DNA of 64,000 nucleotides from Chloroflexota bacterium (GTDB taxonomy: Bacteria > Chloroflexota > UBA6077 > FW602-bin22), in the NCBI GenBank assembly GCA_004297775.1, contig SCUE01000012.1, forward strand, positions 1 through 64,000. The letters are read 5' to 3'. The number at the start of each line of letters is the position of its first letter. Position 1 is the stretch's first letter. Below the pieces are notes generated by a model that searched no databases, was not told the DNA's origin, and was given only the letters and a program-made list of their open reading frames with translations. Below are positions 7,667 to 15,916 of this stretch, piece by piece. The position numbers were made by a program, and so were the translations under genes.

Positions 7667-8802
7667 CGATAGCTGATGGCGAATCCGCCGCGTTGTGGCG
7701 CGAGCTTCGCGAACTGATCGGCCGCGACGGCCGCGTCGTGCAGATGATCTCGGACATGGCGCCGTCCGATGCGTCGGTCGCCGACACCGTCGCCTGGCAA
7801 CGCGCGCTCCAGCGCCACGGAATCGAGACGCCGATCTACGCGCGACGACTGGTCAGCGGGCACGATGGCGCGGCCGCGCATATCGACGAGTACCGGCATC
7901 GCCGTTCGGATGTCGTCGTTCTGAAGTACACGCTCTGGTCCGAGGTCGCCGAATGGGTGCGCAATCGGCGGCTGCCGTACGGGTTGCTCTATTACAACGT
8001 GACTCCGCACGAATACTTCGAGCACTACGATCAGGTTCTGGCGCGTGAGACGCGACTCGGTCGCGAACGATTGCCGATGCTCGTCGCGAACTGCGCGATC
8101 GCGGCCGCGAATGCGCCGTTCGGCGCGCGTGAACTCCTGGCGGCCGGATTCAACGAGCCGAGCGTCGTGCCGATTCTGACTGAACCGGACCGCGCGGACA
8201 CGCCGCGCGATCCGGCGATCGTCGAGGAGATGGCGCGCCCGGGCACGAACATCGTCTACACCGGTCGCATCGCGCCGAACAAGCGGGTCGAGCACACGAT
8301 CGCGGCGTTCGCGCACTATCAGCGGATCGATCCGCGGGCGCGCCTCTACCTCGTCGGCAGTTACGAGACGCGTTCGCCGTACTTTCGGGCCGCCCGGCGC
8401 CTCGTCGAGCAACTTGGCCTGAGCGACGCGATCCAGTTCACCGGCAAAGTCTCACGACCGCGCTATCTGACCTACCTCGCCGGCGCGCACGTGTACCTCA
8501 CGATGAGCGAGCACGAGGGGTTCTGTGTGCCGTTGATCGAGTCGGCGCGACTTGGCGTCCCGATCATCGCGCGCGCGGCCGGGGCGATTCCCGACACGGC
8601 CGGCGATGCCGCAATCCTGGTCGATCGTCCGATTCCGGCCGTCGTCGCGGAATTGATCGACGCGGTCGTCTCGGACGGCGATCTGCGCGGATGGTTGATC
8701 GTGCGCGGCCACGCGATGGCCGAACGGTTTGCCTACCCCCGGGTCGAGGCGACGGTTGCGTCGTTCCTCGTTGAGGCGACGCGGCGAATCAGGGCGGCGT
8801 AG
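7663..8802 (+). CDS. GT4-type glycosyltransferase
   Basis: A 379-residue protein with ATG 7663 in an ATGA overlap. The C-terminal Rossmann domain carries the retaining GT-B signatures: IVYTGRIAPNKRVEHTIAAF, a sugar-nucleotide-binding strand RLYLVGSYE, and the E-x7-E motif in SEHEGFCVPLIESARLG. The N-terminal half is the acceptor domain and lacks the usual GGxE loop. It is probably a cytoplasmic or peripheral enzyme adding one sugar to a lipid-linked surface glycan. Its 3' end overlaps the convergent glycosyltransferase gene by 70 bp. Donor and acceptor cannot be read from the sequence. Confidence 0.9.
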   Translation: MTIADGESAALWRELRELIGRDGRVVQMISDMAPSDASVADTVAWQRALQRHGIETPIYARRLVSGHDGAAAHIDEYRHRRSDVVVLKYTLWSEVAEWVRNRRLPYGLLYYNVTPHEYFEHYDQVLARETRLGRERLPMLVANCAIAAANAPFGARELLAAGFNEPSVVPILTEPDRADTPRDPAIVEEMARPGTNIVYTGRIAPNKRVEHTIAAFAHYQRIDPRARLYLVGSYETRSPYFRAARRLVEQLGLSDAIQFTGKVSRPRYLTYLAGAHVYLTMSEHEGFCVPLIESARLGVPIIARAAGAIPDTAGDAAILVDRPIPAVVAELIDAVVSDGDLRGWLIVRGHAMAERFAYPRVEATVASFLVEATRRIRAA

Positions 8803-9986
8803 GCTTCGGCGGCGGCGCTCCAACTGTGCGTCCGGGCGTAGTCCTGCGCCGCGGACGAGAGTCGGTCGCGCGCCTCGCCATCGTCGAACAGATGACGCAA
8901 CGCCGATTCGACGTGGCGCGCGTCGGGGACGGTGTCGCCGGTCGTCGTCACGTGACAGACCGCGGCGCGCGGAAGCGTCGAGAACCAGCCGACATCGCTG
9001 ACGATCGTCGGACAGCCGAGGCGAAGCGCCCGCAACGTCGCTCCGGACGCCTCGCCAGCCGTCGGCCAGCGCAACTGAACGCAAACATCGCAGGCGGCCA
9101 TCACATCCTCGAACGCCGGTAGGTCGAGGCGACCGAGGACGTGGCAGCGGCGGAGGCTGGCGAAGATGGGCGCGACATCCGGCGCGACTTCGCCGGCGAC
9201 AACCAGCGCCGCGGATGGATATGTCGCCGACATCGATGCGAACGCGCGCGCGAGTGTCTCGGGCGCCTTCTCAGATGTTGCGCCGCCGAACGTGCCGATC
9301 ACAAACGCGGTCGGGTCGAGGCCATGCGCCCGACGCACCATCGCGCGCTCGTCGGCGCTGAGAGCGCGCTCCGGCGGCGCGCCCACCCCGTGGTGGATGA
9401 TCTCCGGAGTGACGCCGGCGCCGGCGCCGAGCGCGACGTTCGCGACGGAGGACGAGTGAACGACAAGGGCGAGAGCTCGCCGAACGGCGCGTTCGACGAG
9501 CGGGTGCCCGTACCACTCGGGGCGCGCACCCGCGATCGTCGCGAGAGCCGTCCGCGCGCCTGGCAATCCGGCCGCCCGGGCAAGAAGCCTCAGGTACGAG
9601 GCCGGCCGACGACGTCCCGTCAGGAGCGCCTCGGCCGCCAGATGATGCAGGGTGCCATCGTGGAGCACAACGATGCCCGGGCAGCGATCGGCCAGATCGA
9701 CGATCCAGGCATGCAAAGAGTGGTTTCCGATCTGGTACAGGGTGGCGTCGTGGCCGCGACGAATGCCGTCCAGGCTCAGCTCGCTTCGCCGAATCACCGG
9801 TAGGTCAATCTGAGGGAGCGGCTCGCCGTCGTCGATCGCGACGGTGACCTCCATCTGCTCAGCCAGCCAGGGGAGAAGCTCAGCCGCGTAGTCGGCGATT
9901 CCGGTTTGCGTCGGCGGTAGCGGACCGACGTGGAGGATGCGCGGGCGCCTAGGGTCGATCGGGTCCACGGTCGGGTCCGAAGTCAA
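8733..9986 (-). CDS. GT4-type glycosyltransferase
   Basis: About 417 residues, from TTG 9986 or GTG 9968; neither has a ribosome binding site and both overlap the end of the upstream GT2 gene. The N-terminus has the classic donor loop RILHVGPLPPTQTGIADYAAE. The C-terminal domain has FVIGTFGGATSEKAPETLARA, AALVVAGEVAPDV and a modified acidic pair region QLRWPTAGEASGATLRALRLG followed by PTIVSDVGW. It fits a GT4-type enzyme. Third gene of the minus-strand run 12584 to 8733. Its last 70 bp overlap the convergent gene ending at 8802. Confidence 0.88.
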   Translation of the reverse strand: MTSDPTVDPIDPRRPRILHVGPLPPTQTGIADYAAELLPWLAEQMEVTVAIDDGEPLPQIDLPVIRRSELSLDGIRRGHDATLYQIGNHSLHAWIVDLADRCPGIVVLHDGTLHHLAAEALLTGRRRPASYLRLLARAAGLPGARTALATIAGARPEWYGHPLVERAVRRALALVVHSSSVANVALGAGAGVTPEIIHHGVGAPPERALSADERAMVRRAHGLDPTAFVIGTFGGATSEKAPETLARAFASMSATYPSAALVVAGEVAPDVAPIFASLRRCHVLGRLDLPAFEDVMAACDVCVQLRWPTAGEASGATLRALRLGCPTIVSDVGWFSTLPRAAVCHVTTTGDTVPDARHVESALRHLFDDGEARDRLSSAAQDYARTHSWSAAAEAYAALIRRVASTRNDATVASTRG

Positions 9987-11289
9987 GCGTCGAACGAACG
10001 TCCTGAAGTTCTCGATCGACCTCGACCAACCACGATGTCAGGAGATCGTCGCGATTCTCTTGGCGGTCGGCCACGGAGTCGTGTCGCGCTTCAATGTCCC
10101 GTAGCCGGACTTCGAGCCGATGGATCGCCTCCAGCACACGGGCGTTATGCCGATTCTGCTGGTCGATCGTCGAGAGATACCACTGGCCGGTCGCCCACCA
10201 GTAAAAATGGCGCGCCCGCGCCAGTAGTCGTCCGACGATCGGTGGACCGGGCGGTGAGACTCTTGGCGCGACTGTGACCGTTTCGACGAGGTCATCGGCG
10301 ATTGGGCGGCTCGGGACCGGCCCGGCGGCGTGTTCCGGCGGGACCGTCGCGAGTGCGACTGAGGCTAGCTCGCGCAGATCGGCCGCCAGCGCGGCGCGGA
10401 ACTCGGGCGCGTCGGCGGCCAGGCCGTCGGTCGCTGGTTCGGCGAGCCACGCCGCGCCGTCGAGGTAGGCCGCCCGTAACCCGATCAGCTCGTCGGCCGG
10501 AACGACGCTGGTGACGCGGTCGCGCTCGGCCGGGACGAAGGTCGTGATGAAGTCGACGACACGGTGATGGCGAAGCGCGAAGCGGATGCGCCCACGGTGG
10601 TAGTTCCGGTAGTAGAACGCGCTGTTCCGCCTGGCCGCGCTGGACTCCCGATGCACGCCGACGAGCGCGGGGTCGTATTCAACAGCCCAACCAGCCGCGC
10701 GCGCGCGGACGCAGAGATCGGTCTCCTCGAAGTAAAGGAAGAAGCGCTCGTCGAAGCCGCCGAGTTGCTCGAACGTGGTCCGACGAATCGCGATCGCGGC
10801 GCCGGTGACGTAGTCGACGTCGCGGTACTCCGTCTCGGTCGGATCGTCCGGCAGTCCATACCGACGATGGTCGGCCAGGCAGAGTGGCCATCGGACGATG
10901 CCGCCGGCGTGCTGGACCGTGGCGCGATCGCCAAAGAGGAGTTTCCCGCCGAGCACGCCGAGATCCGAGCGCTCAACGAAGCATCTCGTCGCGTGCTCTA
11001 CCCAGCCCGGATCGAGCTCGACATCCGGATTGAGAATGACGATCGGATCGCCGGTCGAACCGAGAACGCCCGCGTTCGCGGCCGCGCCGAAACCGTCGTT
11101 GACATCGCGGGCCAGGAAGCGAACATCGGGATACGCCTCGATGGCGCGATCGAGCGACCCATCGGTTGACCGGTTATCGACAACGACGATCGCGTCCGGC
11201 GTCACGTCCTGGACGGCGAGTGATCCGAGGCAGCGGGCGAGGTCGCCGCCGCTGTTGTGATTGACGACGATGATCGCGGCCGAGGTCAT
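9949..11289 (-). CDS. GT2 family (rhamnosyltransferase-like) glycosyltransferase with C-terminal module
   Basis: A 446-residue protein from ATG 11289, whose ATG overlaps the preceding stop in ATGA. The GT-A domain fills residues 1-260: IIVVNHNSGGDLARCLGSL, VVVDNRSTDGS, the acidic ILNPDVELDPGW region, GAAIAIRRTTFEQLGGFDE and FFLYFEETDLCVRARAAGW with the catalytic-base acidic residues. This pattern is typical of WbbL-like rhamnosyl/glycosyl transferases. Residues about 350-378 (PIVGRLLARARHFYWWATGQ) and the following helix repeat the short module also found in the two small coiled-coil proteins of this locus. That tail is not part of the catalytic fold. Confidence 0.9.
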   Translation of the reverse strand: MTSAAIIVVNHNSGGDLARCLGSLAVQDVTPDAIVVVDNRSTDGSLDRAIEAYPDVRFLARDVNDGFGAAANAGVLGSTGDPIVILNPDVELDPGWVEHATRCFVERSDLGVLGGKLLFGDRATVQHAGGIVRWPLCLADHRRYGLPDDPTETEYRDVDYVTGAAIAIRRTTFEQLGGFDERFFLYFEETDLCVRARAAGWAVEYDPALVGVHRESSAARRNSAFYYRNYHRGRIRFALRHHRVVDFITTFVPAERDRVTSVVPADELIGLRAAYLDGAAWLAEPATDGLAADAPEFRAALAADLRELASVALATVPPEHAAGPVPSRPIADDLVETVTVAPRVSPPGPPIVGRLLARARHFYWWATGQWYLSTIDQQNRHNARVLEAIHRLEVRLRDIEARHDSVADRQENRDDLLTSWLVEVDRELQDVRSTLDFGPDRGPDRP

Positions 11290-12584
11290 GATCGTCCGCG
11301 TGTCAGTCCGGACAGGACGCGCGCGAGGCGATTCGGTCGCGTCCTTTCGACGGCCCGCGGCGTCCGCGCTCCATCCGGCATCGCACCCACGGGAAGATCG
11401 GCCGCGCGCCGTGGGTTTCGCAGGAAGGCGGCCAACGGCCCGACCGCGCGATCCCAGCGGAACGGCGCCGCGAACGCGTCCCATTGTTCGGGGAAGACGG
11501 CGTCCCGCTCCGCGATCGTGGCCACGATCGCCTCGGCGGTTCCCACGACGTCGCCGACCAGCACCGAACGGGCCAATCCGGCCGACGACATCGCGTCGCC
11601 GAGCGCGTCACCTTGACTGACGATCGCCGGAACGTGAGCCCAGAGACAGTCGAGCAACCGAGTCCGCCAGGCGTAGCGCGTCTCGATACCGTCGGCGTGC
11701 AGTGCGATCGCGGCGCTTGCCTCGCGCAGCCACCCGCCGCGCTCGTCATATGGCGTCCAGTCGCGAAATACGATCGCGCGACCATCGGGATCGAGCTCGC
11801 GCGCCAACTGGCGCGCCTGACGACCTCGTTCCGGCTCGCCAACCGCGGGATTCGGATGGCGCGTTCCGAGGAACAGCAGTTGAACGTCGTTCCGTTCGCG
11901 CGCCAATGACGCGACGGCGCGAATCGCCGTATCCGGGTCGAACCAGTCCCACAGACCGCCATTCCAGACGATGAGACGACTGTCGTCGCGGATGCCGGGC
12001 ACGGAGGACCGAAGCTCGGGGATGCGTTCGGGCGCGGTCGGCGGCAGACCGAACGGCACGATGCCGATCAATCGCTCAAGGGTCGGGCTGTCGGCATAGG
12101 TCGCCGGGTTGATGCGCCCGGCCGCCACGAGCATCCCGAGGTACAGGTCGCGCTGGCGATCCGAGGCGCAGAGGAAGAAGTCGCCGCGTGCCAGCAGTCC
12201 GTTGAGCGCGTCCCGGCCGTCGGCCAGCGAGTGCCAGCCGTCCGGCGTCAAACCAAAGCGATGCAGGTTTTCGAACAGGAACGGGTCGTACAGATCGACC
12301 ACAATCGGGATGTCCAGGCTCGCCAGACTCGAGTGCTCGCGCAACGCGCCACCGGTCACGATGACCGACACCACCCTCGACGCCCGCTCCATCACACTGG
12401 CTTGATCGGCGACGACCACGGTGACCGATGGCTCCCCGTCGATCGCGGCGGAACCGGCCGCGGCGGCAATCGTGACGCCACAGCCCGCTCGCGCGAGCGC
12501 CCGACCGATCTCCCAGTAACGGACACCCGGTCCGGCCATCCGGGGACCGACGACATCATTTGCTAGGATGAGGATGTCGGACAC
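11286..12584 (-). CDS. GT4-type glycosyltransferase
   Basis: A 432-residue protein from GTG 12584. The N-terminus LILANDVVGPRMAGPGVRYW is a donor-loop variant seen in GT4 enzymes that begin by scanning a released glycan. The C-terminal domain holds LIVWNGGLWDWFDPDTAIRA, LLFLGTRHPNP and AIVFRDWTPYDERGGWL. The usual E-x7-E is weak (ADGIETRYAWRTRLLDCLWA), typical of one GT4 subgroup. First gene of a three-gene minus-strand operon. A -10 box TATACT sits only 6 nt before the GTG, implying a leaderless transcript. Confidence 0.85.
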   Translation of the reverse strand: MSDILILANDVVGPRMAGPGVRYWEIGRALARAGCGVTIAAAAGSAAIDGEPSVTVVVADQASVMERASRVVSVIVTGGALREHSSLASLDIPIVVDLYDPFLFENLHRFGLTPDGWHSLADGRDALNGLLARGDFFLCASDRQRDLYLGMLVAAGRINPATYADSPTLERLIGIVPFGLPPTAPERIPELRSSVPGIRDDSRLIVWNGGLWDWFDPDTAIRAVASLARERNDVQLLFLGTRHPNPAVGEPERGRQARQLARELDPDGRAIVFRDWTPYDERGGWLREASAAIALHADGIETRYAWRTRLLDCLWAHVPAIVSQGDALGDAMSSAGLARSVLVGDVVGTAEAIVATIAERDAVFPEQWDAFAAPFRWDRAVGPLAAFLRNPRRAADLPVGAMPDGARTPRAVERTRPNRLARVLSGLTRGRS

Positions 12585-12590
12585 GGCATC

Positions 12591-12596
12591 AGTATA
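12591..12596 (-). promoter_or_regulatory. -10 hexamer TATACT, leaderless-type spacing
   Basis: Read on the minus strand, TATACT ends 6 nt before the GTG start at 12584. No Shine-Dalgarno sequence lies between them. Eleven bases separate this gene from the divergent gene starting at 12596. Confidence 0.5.
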
Positions 12597-13111
12597 TGGA
12601 TGGTCATAACGCGGACGATACTGGCCGGGTCGCGACGACGCCCGACGCCGATGGCGTCTATCACGTCATCGACCCCGCGATCGACGTGGATGCAATCGTG
12701 CACGCGGCGCGGGCGAAGCGCGCGGCCGGGTCGTCGCTGGCCGGATACTTCGCGCGGCTTGACGCGATGGGCGCCGAGTCGACCTCACTGCGCGCCGAGC
12801 GCGACATCGCGCTGCATCTCCTCCATGTCAATGAGGAACTCGCCAACCCGACCGTTGGCGGCGCGGTCCGCGGTGGGCCAGGAATCGTCGGGGCAATCCT
12901 GCTTCGACTGCGCGCGCCATTGCATCAGTTGGCGCGGTACTACGCCGAGCTGGCGCTGGGGCGAGCGCATCGGATGGTTTCCGCGCTCGCGACCGTGACG
13001 CGTCTGCTTGCCGAGCGGTCGTCGGCAACGGCCGATGACATCGTCGCTCTCCGCTCCGAGGTCGCTCGCCTGCAAACTGAGGTCGACGAACTCAAGCGAC
13101 GCCACACATGA
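12596..13111 (+). CDS. coiled-coil protein of the glycosyltransferase locus, second paralogue
   Basis: A 171-residue protein. Residues 98-117 (VGAILLRLRAPLHQLARYYA) match the 228-residue paralogue at 6980-7666, and both end in a heptad-rich helix (here DIVALRSEVARLQTEVDELK, residues 148-167). The N-terminal 90 residues are acidic and differ between the two. No catalytic motif. It overlaps the following glycosyltransferase by ATGA, as its paralogue does with its own downstream glycosyltransferase, so this arrangement is repeated twice in the locus. The start is uncertain because the divergent promoter overlaps it. Confidence 0.72.
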   Translation: MDGHNADDTGRVATTPDADGVYHVIDPAIDVDAIVHAARAKRAAGSSLAGYFARLDAMGAESTSLRAERDIALHLLHVNEELANPTVGGAVRGGPGIVGAILLRLRAPLHQLARYYAELALGRAHRMVSALATVTRLLAERSSATADDIVALRSEVARLQTEVDELKRRHT

Positions 13112-14310
13112 GTCGACGCCGCGTCGCCTTCGTCATTCATCGGTACGGTCGGGGCGGAGCCGAGTACCTCTGCCAGGTCGCGGCCGAACGCCTCGCTCAG
13201 CGGCACGATGTCACAGTCCTGACGACGTGCGCGATCGACCACGAGACGTGGGCAAACGCGCTGCCAGCCGGTGAATCGGTCGAGAACGGCGTCCGTATCC
13301 GGCGTTTCCCAACCAAGCACGCGCGTTCGCCCGACTTCAACGCGATGCTCGGCCACGTCTTGAGCGGACACGCGACGGTCGCCGACGAGCGTGCCTGGCT
13401 GCGGGCGCAGGGACCGCATTCGCCGGAACTGCTGGATGAGATCGCCCGGACCAAGGACACGTTCGACACGATGTTCTTCGTCACCTATCTGTACGAGCCG
13501 ACCGCGATCGGGTTGCAACTTGCGCCCGAGCGCGCCGTCCTTATTCCGACGGCGCACGATGAGCCGCCGATCCGCGCGAGTGTCTTCCGCGAGCTGTTTC
13601 GCGCACCGCGCCATATCATGTTTCTCACCCCGGCCGAACGTCGATTCGTCCACCAGTTGTTCGGCAATCACGACATCCCGAGCACGATTGCGTCGATGGG
13701 CCTCGAACCAGTACCGGACGTCTCCGGCGACGAGTTTCGCGCGCGGCACGGTATCGCGGGCCATCTCCTCGTCTACCTCGGTCGGGTCGAGGGGGCAAAG
13801 GGCTGCGAGGAGTTGGTCGAGTGGATGCGGGCGTACCCACGGTCCGGTGAGGTAACGCTGGCACTGGTGGGCCAGAACGTGATGCGAACTCGGTCGGCTC
13901 CGCCGATCCTGCCGCTCGGGATCGTCAGCGACCGCGAGAAGCACGAATCGTTGCGCGCGGCGACGGTCTTCATCATGCCATCCGCCTACGAGAGCCTATC
14001 GATCGCGACGCTCGAAGCGTGGCAGCACGGCGTGCCGGTCCTGGTCAATCAAGGTTCCGAGGTGCTGGTCGATCACGTTCGGGCGAGCAAGGGTGGCCTC
14101 TACTTCCGAGGCAAGGTCGATCTCGCGGCCGCGCTCGACACGCTGCTCGACGACCCATCGCTGCGGCATCGCATGGGTTTGAACGGCCAGCGATACGTGG
14201 CGGCAAACTACACGTGGGAACGCGTCGATGCGGCGTACGATCGAGTCATTGAAGAGGTCGCCGCGGGACGGCAGCGTCCTCGCTCTCCTGTCCCCCGGGG
14301 CGAGGGTTAG
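13108..14310 (+). CDS. GT4-type glycosyltransferase
   Basis: A 400-residue protein, ATG 13108 in an ATGA overlap. The N-terminal donor loop VAFVIHRYGRGGAEYLCQVA is textbook GT4. The C-terminal domain has HLLVYLGRVEGAKGCEELVE, the acidic motif region IMPSAYESLSIATLEAWQHG (E-x7-E) and VPVLVNQGSEVLVDHV. The enzyme probably extends the same surface glycan as its neighbours. The last codons (RSPVPRGEG) are encoded by a REP-like repeat that begins before the stop, so the true ancestral C-terminus may be a little shorter. Confidence 0.92.
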   Translation: MSRRRVAFVIHRYGRGGAEYLCQVAAERLAQRHDVTVLTTCAIDHETWANALPAGESVENGVRIRRFPTKHARSPDFNAMLGHVLSGHATVADERAWLRAQGPHSPELLDEIARTKDTFDTMFFVTYLYEPTAIGLQLAPERAVLIPTAHDEPPIRASVFRELFRAPRHIMFLTPAERRFVHQLFGNHDIPSTIASMGLEPVPDVSGDEFRARHGIAGHLLVYLGRVEGAKGCEELVEWMRAYPRSGEVTLALVGQNVMRTRSAPPILPLGIVSDREKHESLRAATVFIMPSAYESLSIATLEAWQHGVPVLVNQGSEVLVDHVRASKGGLYFRGKVDLAAALDTLLDDPSLRHRMGLNGQRYVAANYTWERVDAAYDRVIEEVAAGRQRPRSPVPRGEG

Positions 14311-14447
14311 TGTGAGGGGGTCCTCCAGTGCCGGTAATCCTCGGGCGCGCGAGGCGATAGCCCTCACGGCGTAGAAATCCCCTCTCCCACTGGGAGAGGG
14401 TTAGGGTGAGGGCGTCCCAGTGAATCACCCCTCTCCCTCGAGGACCT
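14285..14447 (+). repeat. REP-like palindromic elements
   Basis: The convergent gap between two glycosyltransferase genes holds two related elements. The second has a perfect 10-bp inverted repeat, CCCTCTCCCA (14380-14389) and TGGGAGAGGG (14391-14400), followed by GTTAGGGTGAGGGCGTCC. The first (14286-14322) has a shorter GC palindrome followed by GAGGGTTAGTGTGAGGGGGT. A half copy, CCCCTCTCCCT, follows near 14428. Elements of this GAGGGTTAGGGTGAGGG type occur scattered in many bacterial genomes. Confidence 0.75.
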
Positions 14448-14474
14448 GGAACGAAGAATCCATGCTGAGTTCGT

Positions 14475-15770
14475 CTATCGGCCGAGCGCGGCTCGGCGGG
14501 CGACCGCGAGTTTCTCGTGTCCGGCGCGCACGAACGCCGGGCGAACGCGCGCGTAGACCGCGTCCCAGGTGAATCGCTCGCGCACGCGGCGTGCGCCGTG
14601 CGCGGCCATGCGCGCGCACAGATCGGGATCCGCCAGCAGTCGCGCGAATGCTTCGGCGAGCGAATCCGGTGCCCCGAACGGAACGATCAAGCCAGATCGC
14701 TCGTGCTCGACGACGTCGGGCACCCCGCCAGCATCCGCCGCGACAACCGGGACTCCGTTCAACCACGCTTCGAGGAAGACGATCCCGAACGAGTCAGTGC
14801 GACTCGGCATCGTGAACACGTCGCCAGCCGCGAATAGATCACGTTTCTCCTCGGCGGTCACGAATCCGAGGATCCGAGTTCGGCGTTTCGTCGCCTCCGA
14901 CCGCAAGCCGTAGTACGCATCGAAGGCATCGGTCGGCGAGCCGGCCATGACGAGCGTCGCGTCACTACCGCGCTGCCAGAGACGCTCCATGGCCGCCACG
15001 ACATCGAACGCGCCCTTATCGGACGCCATGGCGCCGACGAAGAACACGATCGGTCCGGCGATGTCGTGGCGTTCGCGGAACCGGGCGGCATCGCCGCCCG
15101 TCACGCGGTCCGAATCTGCCCCACCGCCGGCGGTCAGGAACCGCGGTTCCGGAACGCCACGAGCGGCGTAGAAAGCGGCCTCCGAAGCGGTCTCAATCAA
15201 CACCGCGTCGGCCGCGCGAACGAGCGCAATCTGGTGCTTCATCGTGTAGTAGCGCCGAACAACGCTATTGGGCGACTCGCCGAGGTGCGTGAGCGGCGAG
15301 ATGATGAATGGCGCGCCGGCGACGCGGGCGTGCGCCAGGGCGGGAAGCAGGAGCGACTCGATCGCGATGTTCATGCCGTGGACCACGTCCCACCGGCCAG
15401 CCGATTCGGCCAGCGCACCGTTCAGTCCGGGCACGAATGGCGCGAAACCGCAGATGCGACGAAGGAGGCCGGTCGTTCCTGGCAACCGATCGAGTTCGCC
15501 GAGCAGGCGACGCGCGACGCGGAATCCGAGGCCGTTCGGCGGGATGTGCACGATCGGGAATCGCTCGATGCGCACCCCGTTGTGTATCTCCGATTCGCGG
15601 GCGATCCGCGCCTTGCGACGGTCCCACAGGTAGGCGAGATCGTCGACGTCGGTCGTGAAGACAGTGACGTCGAAGCCCTCGGCGGCCTGACGCTCGGCGT
15701 ACTCCTGAAGAAGCCGTTCCGCGCCGCCGCCGGCCGGCCAGTAGCGATTGATGACGTGGAGAATCCGCAT
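14475..15770 (-). CDS. GT4-type glycosyltransferase
   Basis: A 431-residue protein from ATG 15770. The N-terminus ILHVINRYWPAGGGAERLLQ is the GT4 donor loop. IVFFVGAMASDKGAFDVVAA and TLVMAGSPTD form the nucleotide-binding half. The acidic motif lies in MPSRTDSFGIVFLEAWLNGV, and PVVAADAGGVPDVVEHERSG is the conserved loop after it. Transcribed alone, towards the REP-like repeats, and divergent from the 39-residue gene and rsgA region. TAGACT on the minus strand (15786-15781) lies 10 nt before the ATG and may be its -10 box. Confidence 0.93.
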   Translation of the reverse strand: MRILHVINRYWPAGGGAERLLQEYAERQAAEGFDVTVFTTDVDDLAYLWDRRKARIARESEIHNGVRIERFPIVHIPPNGLGFRVARRLLGELDRLPGTTGLLRRICGFAPFVPGLNGALAESAGRWDVVHGMNIAIESLLLPALAHARVAGAPFIISPLTHLGESPNSVVRRYYTMKHQIALVRAADAVLIETASEAAFYAARGVPEPRFLTAGGGADSDRVTGGDAARFRERHDIAGPIVFFVGAMASDKGAFDVVAAMERLWQRGSDATLVMAGSPTDAFDAYYGLRSEATKRRTRILGFVTAEEKRDLFAAGDVFTMPSRTDSFGIVFLEAWLNGVPVVAADAGGVPDVVEHERSGLIVPFGAPDSLAEAFARLLADPDLCARMAAHGARRVRERFTWDAVYARVRPAFVRAGHEKLAVARRAALGR

Positions 15771-15780
15771 GAGAGCGCGC

Positions 15781-15790
15781 AGTCTACACT
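15781..15790. promoter_or_regulatory. overlapping divergent -10 boxes
   Basis: AGTCTACACT contains TACACT (15785-15790) on the plus strand, 6 nt before the ATG at 15797. It also contains TAGACT (15786-15781) on the minus strand, 10 nt before the ATG at 15770. RNA polymerase could not occupy both at once. Confidence 0.4.
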
Positions 15791-15796
15791 TGGGCT

Positions 15797-15916
15797 ATGC
15801 GATCTCGTCGCAAGCGTCCTATGACACAACGAGTGTTCGCCATACTGGCATTGCTCGTCATTCTGTCGATGGTCCTGTCATCAATACTGCCGACCATGCT
15901 GGCGCCGACGAGTTAG
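15797..15916 (+). CDS. 39-residue single-pass membrane protein
   Basis: ATG 15797 to TAG 15914-15916. The N-terminus is strongly basic (MRSRRKRPMTQR), followed by one hydrophobic helix (VFAILALLVILSMVLSSILP) and a short tail. The topology is positive-inside with the tail outside. The reading frame is short but its composition is non-random, and a -10-like TACACT sits directly upstream. It converges with rsgA, sharing the last 4 bp. No family is assigned; alternatively it could be a chance open frame. Confidence 0.5.
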   Translation: MRSRRKRPMTQRVFAILALLVILSMVLSSILPTMLAPTS

